Source of the DNA: a bacterium
Lineage (GTDB): Bacteria; Fidelibacterota; UBA8477; JABMPR01
Assembly: GCA_013202895.1 (NCBI GenBank)
Contig: JABMPR010000003.1
Coordinates: 1-55,785, forward strand
Direction: 5' to 3'
Length of the DNA stretch: 55,785 bases
This document shows, in pieces, positions 43,195-52,270 of this stretch (position 1 is the stretch's first letter; each line of letters starts with the position of its first letter). A program made the position numbers and the translations under genes. Below the pieces are notes generated by a model. That model worked only from the letters and a program-made list of their open reading frames with translations, did no database searches and was not told the DNA's origin.

Positions 43195-44670
43195 ATGGAA
43201 GAATGCAAAATAGTGAAGCCAATAAAATCATCTTTTGAAAAAGTTGCAGCCTCATTCTTTTCAATTATCGATAAGCTAATCATTCTTTCCATTATGCTTT
43301 CAATAAGCTGCTCTGATACCACCACTTCCCCAATTGTAACTGTCGATGATCCTGATTTTGAACCCATAGATTGGACCACAGAAACCCATGGCAAAGCTGC
43401 GGACCCAAATTTCGATGAGGTTTTTGATGATACACAAGTTAAACGATTCGATATTGTTATTTCTTCAGATTACTGGCAGAGTATGCTGGATGATATGACC
43501 GAGCAGTATGGTGATTTTGGAAGCGCAGGCGATCAGCCCGGTGGTGGTCCGGGAGGAGGTCCTCCTGGTGGCGGGTTAGATGAAGGTGCTAAAGATCCAA
43601 TTTTTGTGCCAGCAGACATCTATTATAATGGCACTCAATGGTATAAAGTGGGGGTCCGTTTTAAGGGAAATTCAAGCTTACGAAGCAGCTGGTTGTCAGG
43701 AATATTAAAGATGTCACTCAAATTGGATTTTGACGAGTTCGAAGACGACTATCCACAAATCAGCAACCAACGGTTTTTGGGATTTAAGAAGCTTAGTCTT
43801 AAAAATAACTATGAAGATAAATCCTTTTTGAGAGAAAAAGTGACAGCCGAAATATTTGAAAACGCCGGATTGGCAGTCTCTCATACTGCCTTTTATGAAG
43901 TTTACATAGATCATGGTGATGGGCTTGAATATTTTGGTTTGTACACACTGGTCGAGGAAGTTGATGATACCCTCATTGACACCCAATTTTCCAGTGACGA
44001 TGGCAATTTGTATAAACCGGAAGGCACGGGGGCCAGTTTTATAGTAGGTTCATTCAATCAATCTGACTTTACAAAAAAAACCAACGAAGACGGTGGCGAC
44101 TGGACCGATATCCAAACCTTGTTTGAGGTGCTACATGCTGAAAGCAGGGTGACTGATCCGGATTCCTGGAGAACCAGTATGGACTCCATTTTTGATACAC
44201 AGGTATTTCTGAAATATTTAGCCCTGAATACAGTGGTTCAAAACTGGGATACCTATGGCCGCATGCCACATAATTACTACCTTTATAACAATCCTGATAA
44301 TGGAAAGCTTACCTGGATTCCATGGGATAACAATGAGGCCTTACAAGAAGGAAAAATGGGCGGATCGTTGAATCTGAATTTTTCGGATCTTCAATCAGGA
44401 GCCTGGCCCTTGATCGAGTATCTGTATACAGATGAAGTCTACAGAGCCACCTATGATGCATTTGTAGGAGAAGCTGGTGAGGGTGCCTTCGAATCGCTAG
44501 CTATTCAGACCAGGTACTCAGAATACGCGACATTAATAGAACCATACGCAACATCGGAAATAGCAGGATACACATTCTTATCTGGTAGTGGCGATTTCCA
44601 GGGCGCCATAGCAGGGCTAAATGCCCACGTAAATAGTCGTGCAAATGCGATTAATGCTTATTTACCATGA
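43195..44670 (+). CDS. CotH-kinase-family lipoprotein
   Basis: 491 residues with lipobox LSISC near residue 41 and a CotH kinase domain from about 75: FDIVISSDYWQSMLDD, VGVRFKGNSSLRSSW, FLGFKKLSLKNNYEDKSFLR, YFGLYTLVEEVDDTLI, MPHNYYLYNNPDNGKLTWIP, then WDNNEAL. CotH proteins are atypical kinases that phosphorylate secreted proteins; KGNSS, the VEEVD strand and the WDNN Asp are the expected nucleotide/metal positions. A Gly/Pro linker (GDQPGGGPGGGPPGGG) lies near 115. It follows the DUF1566 gene by 39 bp and ends the plus-strand arm. The long N-terminal leader makes the exact start uncertain. Confidence 0.88.
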   Translation: MEECKIVKPIKSSFEKVAASFFSIIDKLIILSIMLSISCSDTTTSPIVTVDDPDFEPIDWTTETHGKAADPNFDEVFDDTQVKRFDIVISSDYWQSMLDDMTEQYGDFGSAGDQPGGGPGGGPPGGGLDEGAKDPIFVPADIYYNGTQWYKVGVRFKGNSSLRSSWLSGILKMSLKLDFDEFEDDYPQISNQRFLGFKKLSLKNNYEDKSFLREKVTAEIFENAGLAVSHTAFYEVYIDHGDGLEYFGLYTLVEEVDDTLIDTQFSSDDGNLYKPEGTGASFIVGSFNQSDFTKKTNEDGGDWTDIQTLFEVLHAESRVTDPDSWRTSMDSIFDTQVFLKYLALNTVVQNWDTYGRMPHNYYLYNNPDNGKLTWIPWDNNEALQEGKMGGSLNLNFSDLQSGAWPLIEYLYTDEVYRATYDAFVGEAGEGAFESLAIQTRYSEYATLIEPYATSEIAGYTFLSGSGDFQGAIAGLNAHVNSRANAINAYLP

Positions 44671-44679
44671 TAAGTGTTA

Positions 44680-45702
44680 TCACTTGTTAACGATGGGGGA
44701 TACCTGTTTGCCAATGAGCTCGATAGATTGCAGGAGTTGGGTATGCGACAATCCGGCATTATCCATCTGAAATGTAAATCTTGAAATCCCTCCGAGTGCA
44801 TTACTATGGCGCAGTATTTTTTCAGCAACCTCCTCAGGGCTCCCAATCACCAGGGCGCCAGTGGGACCGACTTGAGCTTCAAAACGGCCACGACTGACCG
44901 GTGGCCAGCCCCGCTCTCTTCCAATTCTGGTGAAAGTTTCAGCATAACCGGGATAATAATCATCCAGGGCGTCTGAGGTGTTGGTCCCAACATAGCCCAG
45001 TGAGTGTAACCCCACCTTTAATTGTTCTGGAGGATGGCCGGCTTGTTCACCCGCTTGTCTGTAGAGGTCTACCAGCGGTCGAAAGCGATGGGTTTCACCA
45101 ACAATCACGGCAACCATGAGGGGTAGACCAAGCCTCCCGGCTCGTATAAATGACTCAGGAGTTCCGCCCACGCCTAACCAGATTGGGAGAAGGCTTTGCA
45201 GGGGTCTTGGGTAAATGGATTGCTGCTTTAACTCCGGTCGAAAATTTCCTGACCAATCGATAACCTCATCCTTACGAATTTTGAGTAAAAGATCCAGCTT
45301 CTCTGAAAATAGAGCGTCATAATCTTGTAAGTTCAGACCAAATAATTGGAAAGATTCTGTGAAGGAGCCTCGCCCAACCACCATTTCAGCCCGCCCCTTG
45401 GAGATCAAATCCAGAGTGGCGAAGTTCTGGAATACCCGGACTGGATCAGCTGCACTCAGGACTGTTACAGCGCTGGTTAGAATGATCTTCTCAGTTCTGG
45501 AGGCAGCCGCTGCAAGAATCATAGCCGGTGCTGAATCTAGGAATTCTTTGCGATAGTGCTCACCGATTCCAAACACATCGAGCCCTACCTTATCAGAAAA
45601 CTCCATGCGTTCGAGTAATTCTGCCAGAGCATTGGCACTTTTGCTTGCATTACCAGCATCAGCGCTGGCTGCGAAACTATCAATTCCGATCTCAATATTC
45701 AT
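44680..45702 (-). CDS. Luciferase-like flavin-dependent monooxygenase (LLM class)
   Basis: 340 residues, TIM-barrel LLM oxidoreductase using reduced FMN (or F420) and oxygen: IEIGIDSFAAS, FGIGEHYRKEFLDSAPAMIL, AASRTEKIILTSAVTVLSAA, VRVFQNFATLDLISKGRAEM then VVGRGSFTESFQLFGL, and GSPEEVAEKILRHSN at the end. It oxidises small organic molecules in the cytoplasm. It is the last gene of the TetR-dehalogenase-SDR-LtrA run, 7 bp after LtrA. Group assignment is firm; the substrate is unknown. Confidence 0.92.
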   Translation of the reverse strand: MNIEIGIDSFAASADAGNASKSANALAELLERMEFSDKVGLDVFGIGEHYRKEFLDSAPAMILAAAASRTEKIILTSAVTVLSAADPVRVFQNFATLDLISKGRAEMVVGRGSFTESFQLFGLNLQDYDALFSEKLDLLLKIRKDEVIDWSGNFRPELKQQSIYPRPLQSLLPIWLGVGGTPESFIRAGRLGLPLMVAVIVGETHRFRPLVDLYRQAGEQAGHPPEQLKVGLHSLGYVGTNTSDALDDYYPGYAETFTRIGRERGWPPVSRGRFEAQVGPTGALVIGSPEEVAEKILRHSNALGGISRFTFQMDNAGLSHTQLLQSIELIGKQVSPIVNK

Positions 45703-45709
45703 TTAGATC

Positions 45710-46873
45710 CTAGGATTTAGATGAGGAATGCGGTGCTCGATACTCCTCAATAAGAACTATTAACAGGAGCGTGCTCGCAATCAAACTCAAGGAGATAATG
45801 GGTGCTTTTGAGACAGATAGCAGGAGGAATGCGGCTCCAATTCCCAGAATTATAAATCTGGGCCAGAGGATAATACCGCTTAGACGCCAAACGGTGCCTG
45901 CTGTAGATCCAACAAAAAGGACGACACCTAGTCCGAGAGCTGCCACAACCTTGCCCTCAACTGGGTTTGCTGGATGTGATAATATCTGCTCAAGACCGAC
46001 TGCTAGCGCGATAATTCCACAGAGCAGAGGAAAGTGCCCCAGACTAAAGCCATCTCGGGTTAGCACTACCTGTTTCGTTGTTGGTGCCTTTAGTAATCGT
46101 TCTTCGAAAAATTCGCGAATCCAGCCGAAATAGCTCCACCAGAGCAGACACACAATCAGGACTGCGATTCCTCCTGAGACCAACATTTCATTTGTGAGTA
46201 AATCGCCAGCAACAGCCGCTGCAGCCACTATGAGTGACTCTCCCAGTGCGATTATTACGATCAAGGCATGGCGCTCAACGAAGTGGGCTATCCGAATGTT
46301 CCAGCCCAAAGATTTCCCACCTAGATATGCCGAAAGCATATCCAACACGATGGCTGCTAACCACCACCAGAGGCGAGTCTCTGGATCCGCAAAGGCGCCC
46401 AAAAGAACTGACACGAGTCCCAACTGGGCGGCAATGGCAATGACCATAGCTGCGCTTCGCTCACCTCGATCATGCCATGTGACTCTAAGCATAAGACCCC
46501 ATCCCAGTTGCCGCATAAGTATGTAGGGTACAGCAAACCACAACACTTCAGAATCAAAGGCATGATCTACCGAGACTGCCATGACAAAGGCCACAGCCGT
46601 AGAAATCAATGTACCGACACGGACATCCCGCAGGGAAGTGTCTGCAGAATTTAGTGACCAGGTAAATTGGGTCCAGGCCCACCAGACCAACCAGAAGATG
46701 AGCAATGACTGACCAACTCCTTGAAGATCCAGATGTTTGGATGTGAAATGGGTTACCTGTGTTATTGCAAAAACAAAAATGAGATCAAAGAAAAGCTCGA
46801 CAAAGTCAGCTGATTGATCATGGGGTGCGCTGTATCTGTCTTTAGATTTTCCCCTTAATTGAAATAGGGACAT
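45710..46873 (-). CDS. LtrA-family membrane protein
   Basis: 387 residues with about eleven membrane helices. The LtrA (low temperature requirement A) signature is at the start: DFVELFFDLIFVFAITQVTHF, then LLIFWLVWWAWTQFTWSLN, and later FVERHALIVIIALGESLIVA. The function is unproven; the name comes from a cold-sensitivity phenotype in Listeria. It lies between the SDR and the monooxygenase genes in the same minus-strand run, with 41-bp and 7-bp gaps. GGGACATTTCTC surrounds the start, without a strong ribosome site. Confidence 0.93.
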   Translation of the reverse strand: MSLFQLRGKSKDRYSAPHDQSADFVELFFDLIFVFAITQVTHFTSKHLDLQGVGQSLLIFWLVWWAWTQFTWSLNSADTSLRDVRVGTLISTAVAFVMAVSVDHAFDSEVLWFAVPYILMRQLGWGLMLRVTWHDRGERSAAMVIAIAAQLGLVSVLLGAFADPETRLWWWLAAIVLDMLSAYLGGKSLGWNIRIAHFVERHALIVIIALGESLIVAAAAVAGDLLTNEMLVSGGIAVLIVCLLWWSYFGWIREFFEERLLKAPTTKQVVLTRDGFSLGHFPLLCGIIALAVGLEQILSHPANPVEGKVVAALGLGVVLFVGSTAGTVWRLSGIILWPRFIILGIGAAFLLLSVSKAPIISLSLIASTLLLIVLIEEYRAPHSSSKS

Positions 46874-46914
46874 TTCTCAGCTCTCCCCACGTTGAATTAT
46901 TCTCAAGGCTTTGC

Positions 46915-47835
46915 CTAATTGATAAATCTGTGAATCGCTTCGTTGGCGTTATCTTGATATTCCACATTATTTAAGTCAGAAAAAATTGTGGCTTGGTCAA
47001 CCAGTGGTCCGGTTAAAACTGATTTCTCGCTGCCATAAAAAACGCCACTTTTGTAGGACTCATCATTGAGACCATCCACGAATCGCTTGGCACCAAGCTC
47101 GAGCTTATGCATCAATCCAAAAAGCGGTAAGACTTTAGGTCCGATAACAGTAAAAAAGAATTTCATGGCAGGTGCCAGAGTTTTGCCGGCATCAGTGCCG
47201 CTGGTCGACCCAGGACTCATTGTGACAATCCGTACTTCAGGATATTTACGGGCAAGAGACGACATCCAGAGGGCTGCCACATATTTAAGATGAGGATAGG
47301 CCGCCGAACCATCAATTTTTTCACCAAAGAACGAACCGTCACAGATAGAAGCAAATTCATCAACGGATGATGTCTTTAAAGCAGGGCGTTTCATAAACAT
47401 GGCTGGAACACCTCTGGCGCCCTCTGATCCAACATAGAGAGCAACTTTTGTTAATTTATTTGCTTTTAAAAGCTCTTCAGCTAAAACGACATGTCCTAAA
47501 ACATTTATAGCACAAATTTGAATCACGCCATCCACTGTTTTATCTGCGAATTGTTTCCCACCCATGCCTCCGGCATTCATAACCAGTGCGTCAATCGGTT
47601 CATTCAGTGAATTTACTGCAGATCTGACGGAATCTAAATTACTTACATCTATGAGCAGGATTTCAAAAATTGATTTTCCCGTGGACGCTTCCAGTGAAAG
47701 TTTAGCTGCTTTGGCTCTTTCTTCGTTGCGGCAACCCAGATAGATTCTTTCAGTTTCATCTAGCAGGGCTAATTGACGGGCAGTATCTTTTCCTAAACCG
47801 CCGTTCGCTCCAGTTATCAAAACACTTTTTATCAT
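46915..47835 (-). CDS. Short-chain dehydrogenase/reductase
   Basis: 306 residues of the SDR fold with NAD(P). The cofactor motif TGANGGLG is at 8-15, Asp in LIDVSN, NAGG at 87-90, and the catalytic set Asn111, Ser137 (VGSEGARG), Tyr180 and Lys184 (YPHLK). It reduces or oxidises an alcohol/carbonyl. It is slightly longer than the classical SDR size, like the protochlorophyllide-reductase/retinol-dehydrogenase-like branch. It is downstream of the dehalogenase (87-bp gap) and could act on the alcohol formed there; that is inference. Confidence 0.92.
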   Translation of the reverse strand: MIKSVLITGANGGLGKDTARQLALLDETERIYLGCRNEERAKAAKLSLEASTGKSIFEILLIDVSNLDSVRSAVNSLNEPIDALVMNAGGMGGKQFADKTVDGVIQICAINVLGHVVLAEELLKANKLTKVALYVGSEGARGVPAMFMKRPALKTSSVDEFASICDGSFFGEKIDGSAAYPHLKYVAALWMSSLARKYPEVRIVTMSPGSTSGTDAGKTLAPAMKFFFTVIGPKVLPLFGLMHKLELGAKRFVDGLNDESYKSGVFYGSEKSVLTGPLVDQATIFSDLNNVEYQDNANEAIHRFIN

Positions 47836-47922
47836 ATCAAATCATTCTTTCAGTTATTGGTTATTTGTAAACCTGATCAGACTATGGCTAATATTATTTC
47901 AGTCTAACAGTGGCGTTGACGA

Positions 47923-48804
47923 CTATAAAGCTTGGTACCACTTAGCCAATTCTTCACCAATAAGATGCGGGTTATCTTCTTGGATGTAGTGCACTCCAGA
48001 ACCAATATCTACTGTTTCCAGATTCTTGAGGTTTTGACGACACCAATCGACGTCAGGGGGTGTGATGATGGCGCCAGGATTGGCATAGAAGAGTATTTTG
48101 GGCAACTCTGATTCCTGAAGTTTTTGACTGTAATTCGACATAATTTCGTACACTTCGGCTGGCTGACCATCTATAGGGATTTCGCGAGGCCATTGTCTAA
48201 CAGGCTTGCGACTCCGAATTGTTTTAAAGGGAGCGAAGTAATTCCCAGTTTCTTCCGCTGACAGTTTTCTGACAATCATTTGAGGCAGGAGTTGGGTCAG
48301 GAACATGTTCATCATGCTGAGCATAAACCAACCGATAATCGGTGTGCGAAATAGCTTGAATCCAATCTTTTTATCAATTGGAAAATGCTTCCATTTCATG
48401 GGTTGGGTCAGGGCTTCCATGAAGGCAATTCCTTTAATGTTACTCTCATGCCGCATGGCATAGTGAAAACCGAGACCAGAACCCCAGTCATGGATAACCA
48501 GGGTGACATTGGACAGCTTTAATTTATCAATAAAGGCTTCAACATATTTAGCCTGGTCAAAGAATGTATAGTCCAGATCTGGCTGATCGGACTTACCCAT
48601 GCCAATCAGATCCAGCGCGATGCATCTCCCGTGAGGAACCAGGTAAGGAATAATATTGCGCCATAAATAGCTTGAGGTAGGATTCCCGTGTAAAAAAAGT
48701 ATCGGGTCACCTGCCCCTTCATCGATGTAATGCATTTGTGAACCATGAATTTCGACATATTTAGATTCAAAGGGAAAGTCGGCTGATATTGCTTTTGTAT
48801 CCAT
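47923..48804 (-). CDS. dhaA: Haloalkane dehalogenase, HLD-II type
   Basis: 293 residues, alpha/beta-hydrolase with a complete HLD-II active site: Asn41 in LFLHGNPTSSYLWRN, nucleophile Asp106 and halide-holding Trp107 in VIHDWGSGLGFHYA, acid Glu130 in AFMEAL, and base His272 in GVHYIQEDNPHLIGEELAKW. The numbering and length match Rhodococcus DhaA exactly. It hydrolyses carbon-halogen bonds in small haloalkanes to alcohols in the cytoplasm. It follows the TetR gene by 39 bp and precedes SDR, LtrA and the flavin monooxygenase. The named symbol indicates the family; true substrates are unknown. Confidence 0.9.
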   Translation of the reverse strand: MDTKAISADFPFESKYVEIHGSQMHYIDEGAGDPILFLHGNPTSSYLWRNIIPYLVPHGRCIALDLIGMGKSDQPDLDYTFFDQAKYVEAFIDKLKLSNVTLVIHDWGSGLGFHYAMRHESNIKGIAFMEALTQPMKWKHFPIDKKIGFKLFRTPIIGWFMLSMMNMFLTQLLPQMIVRKLSAEETGNYFAPFKTIRSRKPVRQWPREIPIDGQPAEVYEIMSNYSQKLQESELPKILFYANPGAIITPPDVDWCRQNLKNLETVDIGSGVHYIQEDNPHLIGEELAKWYQAL

Positions 48805-48843
48805 TATACAAGACTCCGTTCTGTTTACAGATTTATACTAATT

Positions 48844-49419
48844 TCAATTTGAGATAGCTGCCAGTAGTTCATTGACATAGTTCTGGATAGGGTTTCCATT
48901 GGCGCCCATCCTTTTAAGCATGGTGAGACCCAGGAACGATCCAAATAAAAACCCTGTCTTTTTTTGAATTAATGCATCGTCAGCTTCTGGGTGTGAACTA
49001 CGTATTACCGTTTGAAAGGCTTCTTTCACGATGTTTGTGTAGCGCTGAATGACTTCATCAGCTTGATCCCTCACGCTGGAATCCTCAATCATGGTGTTGC
49101 AAATGAAACAACCCAATGGATAATCCGTCTCAGAAGTGTCGACAAATTGTTGCAAAAATTGCTTTAAATTTTCTAAGTTTAGCGGGCTATCGCTTAACGG
49201 TCGAAGTGTTCTCTGTATGAATAGGTTTTCGTAATAGTATTCCAGAGACTTGACAAAGAGTTTCTCTTTATTTTCAAAGGAAGCATACACACTGAACTGG
49301 TTGATTCCCATAGAAGAGGCTAAATCTCGAGTGGTTACTCCACGAAATCCGTGCTCCCAAAAAGAATACATCGCTTTCTCCAGCACTTCGTTTTCATCAT
49401 ATAATTTTTTTCTAGTCAT
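48844..49419 (-). CDS. TetR/AcrR-family regulator of the dehalogenase operon
   Basis: 191 residues. The N-terminal helix-turn-helix is clear (DENEVLEKAMYSFWEHGFRG, TTRDLASSMGINQFSVYASF, NKEKLFVKSLEYYY) and the C-terminal part is a helical ligand domain with Cys residues (YPLGCFICNTM), as in the NemR/AcuR-like branch that senses reactive or halogenated compounds. It is the first gene of the minus-strand run, so probably autoregulates it. A short inverted repeat (49428-49443) lies just upstream of the start. Confidence 0.92.
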   Translation of the reverse strand: MTRKKLYDENEVLEKAMYSFWEHGFRGVTTRDLASSMGINQFSVYASFENKEKLFVKSLEYYYENLFIQRTLRPLSDSPLNLENLKQFLQQFVDTSETDYPLGCFICNTMIEDSSVRDQADEVIQRYTNIVKEAFQTVIRSSHPEADDALIQKKTGFLFGSFLGLTMLKRMGANGNPIQNYVNELLAAISN

Positions 49420-49427
49420 TATCTTTC

Positions 49428-49443
49428 CTAATCATTTGATTGG
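49428..49443 (-). promoter_or_regulatory. Candidate TetR operator
   Basis: CTAATCA, TT, TGATTGG: a near-palindrome (one mismatch in seven pairs), 9 bp upstream of the regulator start codon. Inspection only. Confidence 0.35.
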
Positions 49444-49567
49444 TTAAACAAGCTAATTAGGCTGAAGCCCAATGCAAATGAATTCTAATCGTATGCTTAG
49501 TTATCTATTTTGGGTTACCAGCTGCCATCTTAGGGAATTAAAAACTTTTGGTTCACAGGAGTAGAAA

Positions 49568-49610
49568 ACCCTTACACAGTAAGGGCTAACGAGTTTTGCT
49601 TGCTTAAAAA
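49568..49610 (+). repeat. Dispersed hairpin element, copy 2
   Basis: ACCCTTACACAGTAAGGGCT forms a 7-bp stem (CCCTTAC/GTAAGGG) with loop ACA, followed by AACGAGTTTTGCTTGCTTAA. The first 21 bases match 18 of 21 at 5515-5535; the whole stretch aligns with 52271-52311. Confidence 0.5.
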
Positions 49611-49745
49611 AAAGCTAGATCTGTTTTGGCTGTAGGCTTAGCGCTCTTGCCCAAATCGCTTTATCCAGCTCAATAATTCTCAAAAAAGTTATCCAGCGGG
49701 GAATGGCCCTAAAGGGAGTCCCCGTCCCTTTTGCATTGCTTGTAC

Positions 49746-50462
49746 TTAGGCAGATTCAAGCGCACGTTTTTCCCACACCTCCACATTTACACCCTTAATC
49801 AAAAGCCATAAAGGGAAAATAGGAAATTCCCCAATACCCGTATACCCACTAATTATCACACCGAAATCGGGAAAGAGAATAAATGTAGCAAAATCGATCA
49901 TATAGCCAAAACCTCCAATTATCAACAAGACGCCAATAATCTTTGGAATGTAGCCCGACTTGAAAACCAAATAACCCATTGGAAACAACCAAAGCCCCCA
50001 AAATATTTGGGCGATAAATACTCCATGTTCGCGTAAATCAAGAAATAGGGGCACCAAAGCTTGCAGTTGATCTGCAGTGAGAGCTGTCAAATAGTCAGCA
50101 CCGCTCAACAGTAGCAGAGCTGCAAAATGGTTCAGCTCACTCATCATGGTGACAGGGATTCCAACCAGCATGAAAATAACCATAAGCACAGCATGAGTTT
50201 TGTTTACAGGTTTTAGCAACTTGTATAAAACCAGGACCAATGGTATATGGCCAACCTGACCAATTAGAGCACTCAAAATACTAAAGCGGAATAGCGATTC
50301 AGAGGCCATAATGTTAGTAGCTGTTGTTGCCACATCTCCCGGTACAACGAGGGAAGAGATATACATCATGCCGAAGGCAGCAAATGGGGCAGCAATTAGA
50401 TAGAGCAGCCCAGCGGCTCTTGCATAATAAAGGGGCGATTTCTCGGTGCTAAGGTTTGTCAT
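49746..50462 (-). CDS. DUF4386 membrane protein
   Basis: 238 residues with six or seven membrane helices and the DUF4386 layout: PLYYARAAGLLYLIAAPFAA, then ILSALIGQVGHIPLVLVLYK, LFLDLREHGVFIAQIFWGLW and FPMGYLVFKSGYIPKIIGVL. Function unknown across the family. It starts 31 bp after the amidohydrolase stop (same strand) and could be co-transcribed. A second, more distant member lies at 54503-55174. Confidence 0.88.
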   Translation of the reverse strand: MTNLSTEKSPLYYARAAGLLYLIAAPFAAFGMMYISSLVVPGDVATTATNIMASESLFRFSILSALIGQVGHIPLVLVLYKLLKPVNKTHAVLMVIFMLVGIPVTMMSELNHFAALLLLSGADYLTALTADQLQALVPLFLDLREHGVFIAQIFWGLWLFPMGYLVFKSGYIPKIIGVLLIIGGFGYMIDFATFILFPDFGVIISGYTGIGEFPIFPLWLLIKGVNVEVWEKRALESA

Positions 50463-50493
50463 TTCAATTTCTCCTGATTTGTGAATGTGCTCT

Positions 50494-52167
50494 TTATTCT
50501 AAAATGTCAAAAACCTGCTTGCCTCCCACATAGGTTTCAAGAACCTGCAAGTCCCGAATCCGGATGGGATCAACTTTTGTAATATCCTCACTAATTACAA
50601 CGAAATCGGCCAGCTTTCCAGGTTCCAATGTCCCCTTTATGTCTTCCTCAAAAGAGGCGTAGGCTGCATATTTTGTGTATGCGAGTAAAGCTTCCTCCAC
50701 TGAAATTTTTTGTTCCGGTACCCAACCATCTGGATTCTTATCATCCAAGGTTCGACGAGTGACAGCGGCATAAATCCCTTCCAGCGGAGTGGCTGGTGCC
50801 ACCGGCCAGTCACTGCCAAAAGCCAGAACTGCCTGATTGTCTAAAAAGGTTCTGTAGGGATGTGTTGTTTTGATTCTTTCTGAGCCAATTAAGCCTTCAG
50901 CCCATCTGCCATCATCAATAGCGTGATAGGGTTGCACACTTGGAATAACGCTTGTTGATTTAAACCTATCAAAATCTTCTGGAGCAATGTGTTGAGCGTG
51001 TTCAATTCTATGTCTAGTGTTTTTCGTAGCATTTTCTTCCGAGACACGATCATAAATATTTAGTAAGGTCTGAACGGCACTATCTCCTATGGCATGAATC
51101 AATAATTGCAGGCCAGCGCTGTCTGCCGCTGATACCAACTGATAAATATCTTCTTGAGTATTGATGAACAGACCTAAATCTTCTGGTTTATCAGAATAGG
51201 GTTCTTTAAATGCGGCAGTATGAGAACCCAGTGAACCATCGATAAAGCCCTTCAATCCTCCAATTTTTAGCCATTTATCACCGGCTCCTTCATTAGCTAT
51301 TTGCTGCTCAAGTTGCTTCCACTGACTTAATGATTGCATGGCATAAATTCGGATTAGCAGGTCCCCTTCATCTCTAGCCATTTGTGCATAATGATAACTT
51401 CCCCAATTACTGCTCAGGCCATTCATATCATGAATAGATGTCACCCCATGAGATACCAGATATTGCATGGCAGATGTGAAAGCGGTTTTCTTCTGTGTTT
51501 CTGTTAGTGCTGGTATATCCCCCCATAATAAATCCATTGCATTATCCTTGAGAATGCCAGTTGGGAATCCGTCCTTATTTCGAACGATTTCACCTCCTGA
51601 TACATCGGGAGTTGATTCAGATATACTTGCCAAATCCAAGGCAAGCGAATTTGCCAGAACCATATGACCATCAAGACGACTTATTACAACCGGATTTTCC
51701 TTTGTAAATTCGTCAATCCATTCTTTTCGGGGAAGTTCACCACCCCACAGCGTGTGGTCCCAATTTCCTTCTAATATCCAAACACCTGGCGCTAGACCTC
51801 GGGCGTATTCCGCTATCCGCTGGGTAAATTCTTCAGGTGTTTTTGCATCTCTAAGATCGATACTTAATAGGCTACTTCCTCCACTCATGAGATGGACATG
51901 GGAATCAATAAATCCGGGTGTGATAAATTTGCCGTCAGCATCCACAACAATCGTAGAAGAACTTGTATATTTCTCCATATCCAAATCATTCCCAATCCCC
52001 AAAATGGTATCACCAGACACAGCCAGAGCCTGAGCTCGGGGTTGATGTTCATTGCCCGTCCAAATGTTGGCGTTAGTAATGATAAGATCAGCTTTTTGAG
52101 TTTCTGGCTGGCAAAACTGAAATAGTGTTATTAAGCTTATAAGTGGAATTAGATTAAATATTTTCAT
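50494..52167 (-). CDS. YtcJ-like amidohydrolase (Amidohydro_3) lipoprotein
   Basis: About 557 residues from the chosen ATG. The TIM-barrel metal-dependent hydrolase shows ADLIITNANIWTGNEHQP, metal ligands in FITPGFIDSHVHLMSGGSS, further ligands in LLIHAIGDSAV and HRIEHAQHI, and the final Asp in VLAFGSDWPVAPATP. It cleaves C-N or related bonds in cyclic amides or similar; the branch is YtcJ-like. A lipobox (TLFQFC, Cys19) makes it an exported lipoprotein, less common for this family. I use the ATG at 52167 because GGGGA precedes it and the frame to 52284 adds no signal. It lies upstream of the DUF4386 gene. Confidence 0.9.
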   Translation of the reverse strand: MKIFNLIPLISLITLFQFCQPETQKADLIITNANIWTGNEHQPRAQALAVSGDTILGIGNDLDMEKYTSSSTIVVDADGKFITPGFIDSHVHLMSGGSSLLSIDLRDAKTPEEFTQRIAEYARGLAPGVWILEGNWDHTLWGGELPRKEWIDEFTKENPVVISRLDGHMVLANSLALDLASISESTPDVSGGEIVRNKDGFPTGILKDNAMDLLWGDIPALTETQKKTAFTSAMQYLVSHGVTSIHDMNGLSSNWGSYHYAQMARDEGDLLIRIYAMQSLSQWKQLEQQIANEGAGDKWLKIGGLKGFIDGSLGSHTAAFKEPYSDKPEDLGLFINTQEDIYQLVSAADSAGLQLLIHAIGDSAVQTLLNIYDRVSEENATKNTRHRIEHAQHIAPEDFDRFKSTSVIPSVQPYHAIDDGRWAEGLIGSERIKTTHPYRTFLDNQAVLAFGSDWPVAPATPLEGIYAAVTRRTLDDKNPDGWVPEQKISVEEALLAYTKYAAYASFEEDIKGTLEPGKLADFVVISEDITKVDPIRIRDLQVLETYVGGKQVFDILE

Positions 52168-52270
52168 ATAGAATTGTCCCCAGGTTAGAAAAGTTAGAAA
52201 AGGCAAAGATACCAGCACATAGCCTGGGAAGCAAGGTTGATTCAGACTGGAATTTACAGAGACTGGCAGA

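Larger units (their letters stand above)
49420..49745. other. Spacer with a repeat element
   Basis: About 330 bp. It holds the TetR promoter region, the short inverted repeat at 49428-49443 and one copy of the dispersed hairpin element at 49568-49610. No supported frame. Confidence 0.4.

Noticed and set aside
44672-44692. Small hairpin ATAAGTG/CACTTGT between the CotH and monooxygenase genes
   Set aside because: Too short, overlaps the stop codon and lacks a U tract.
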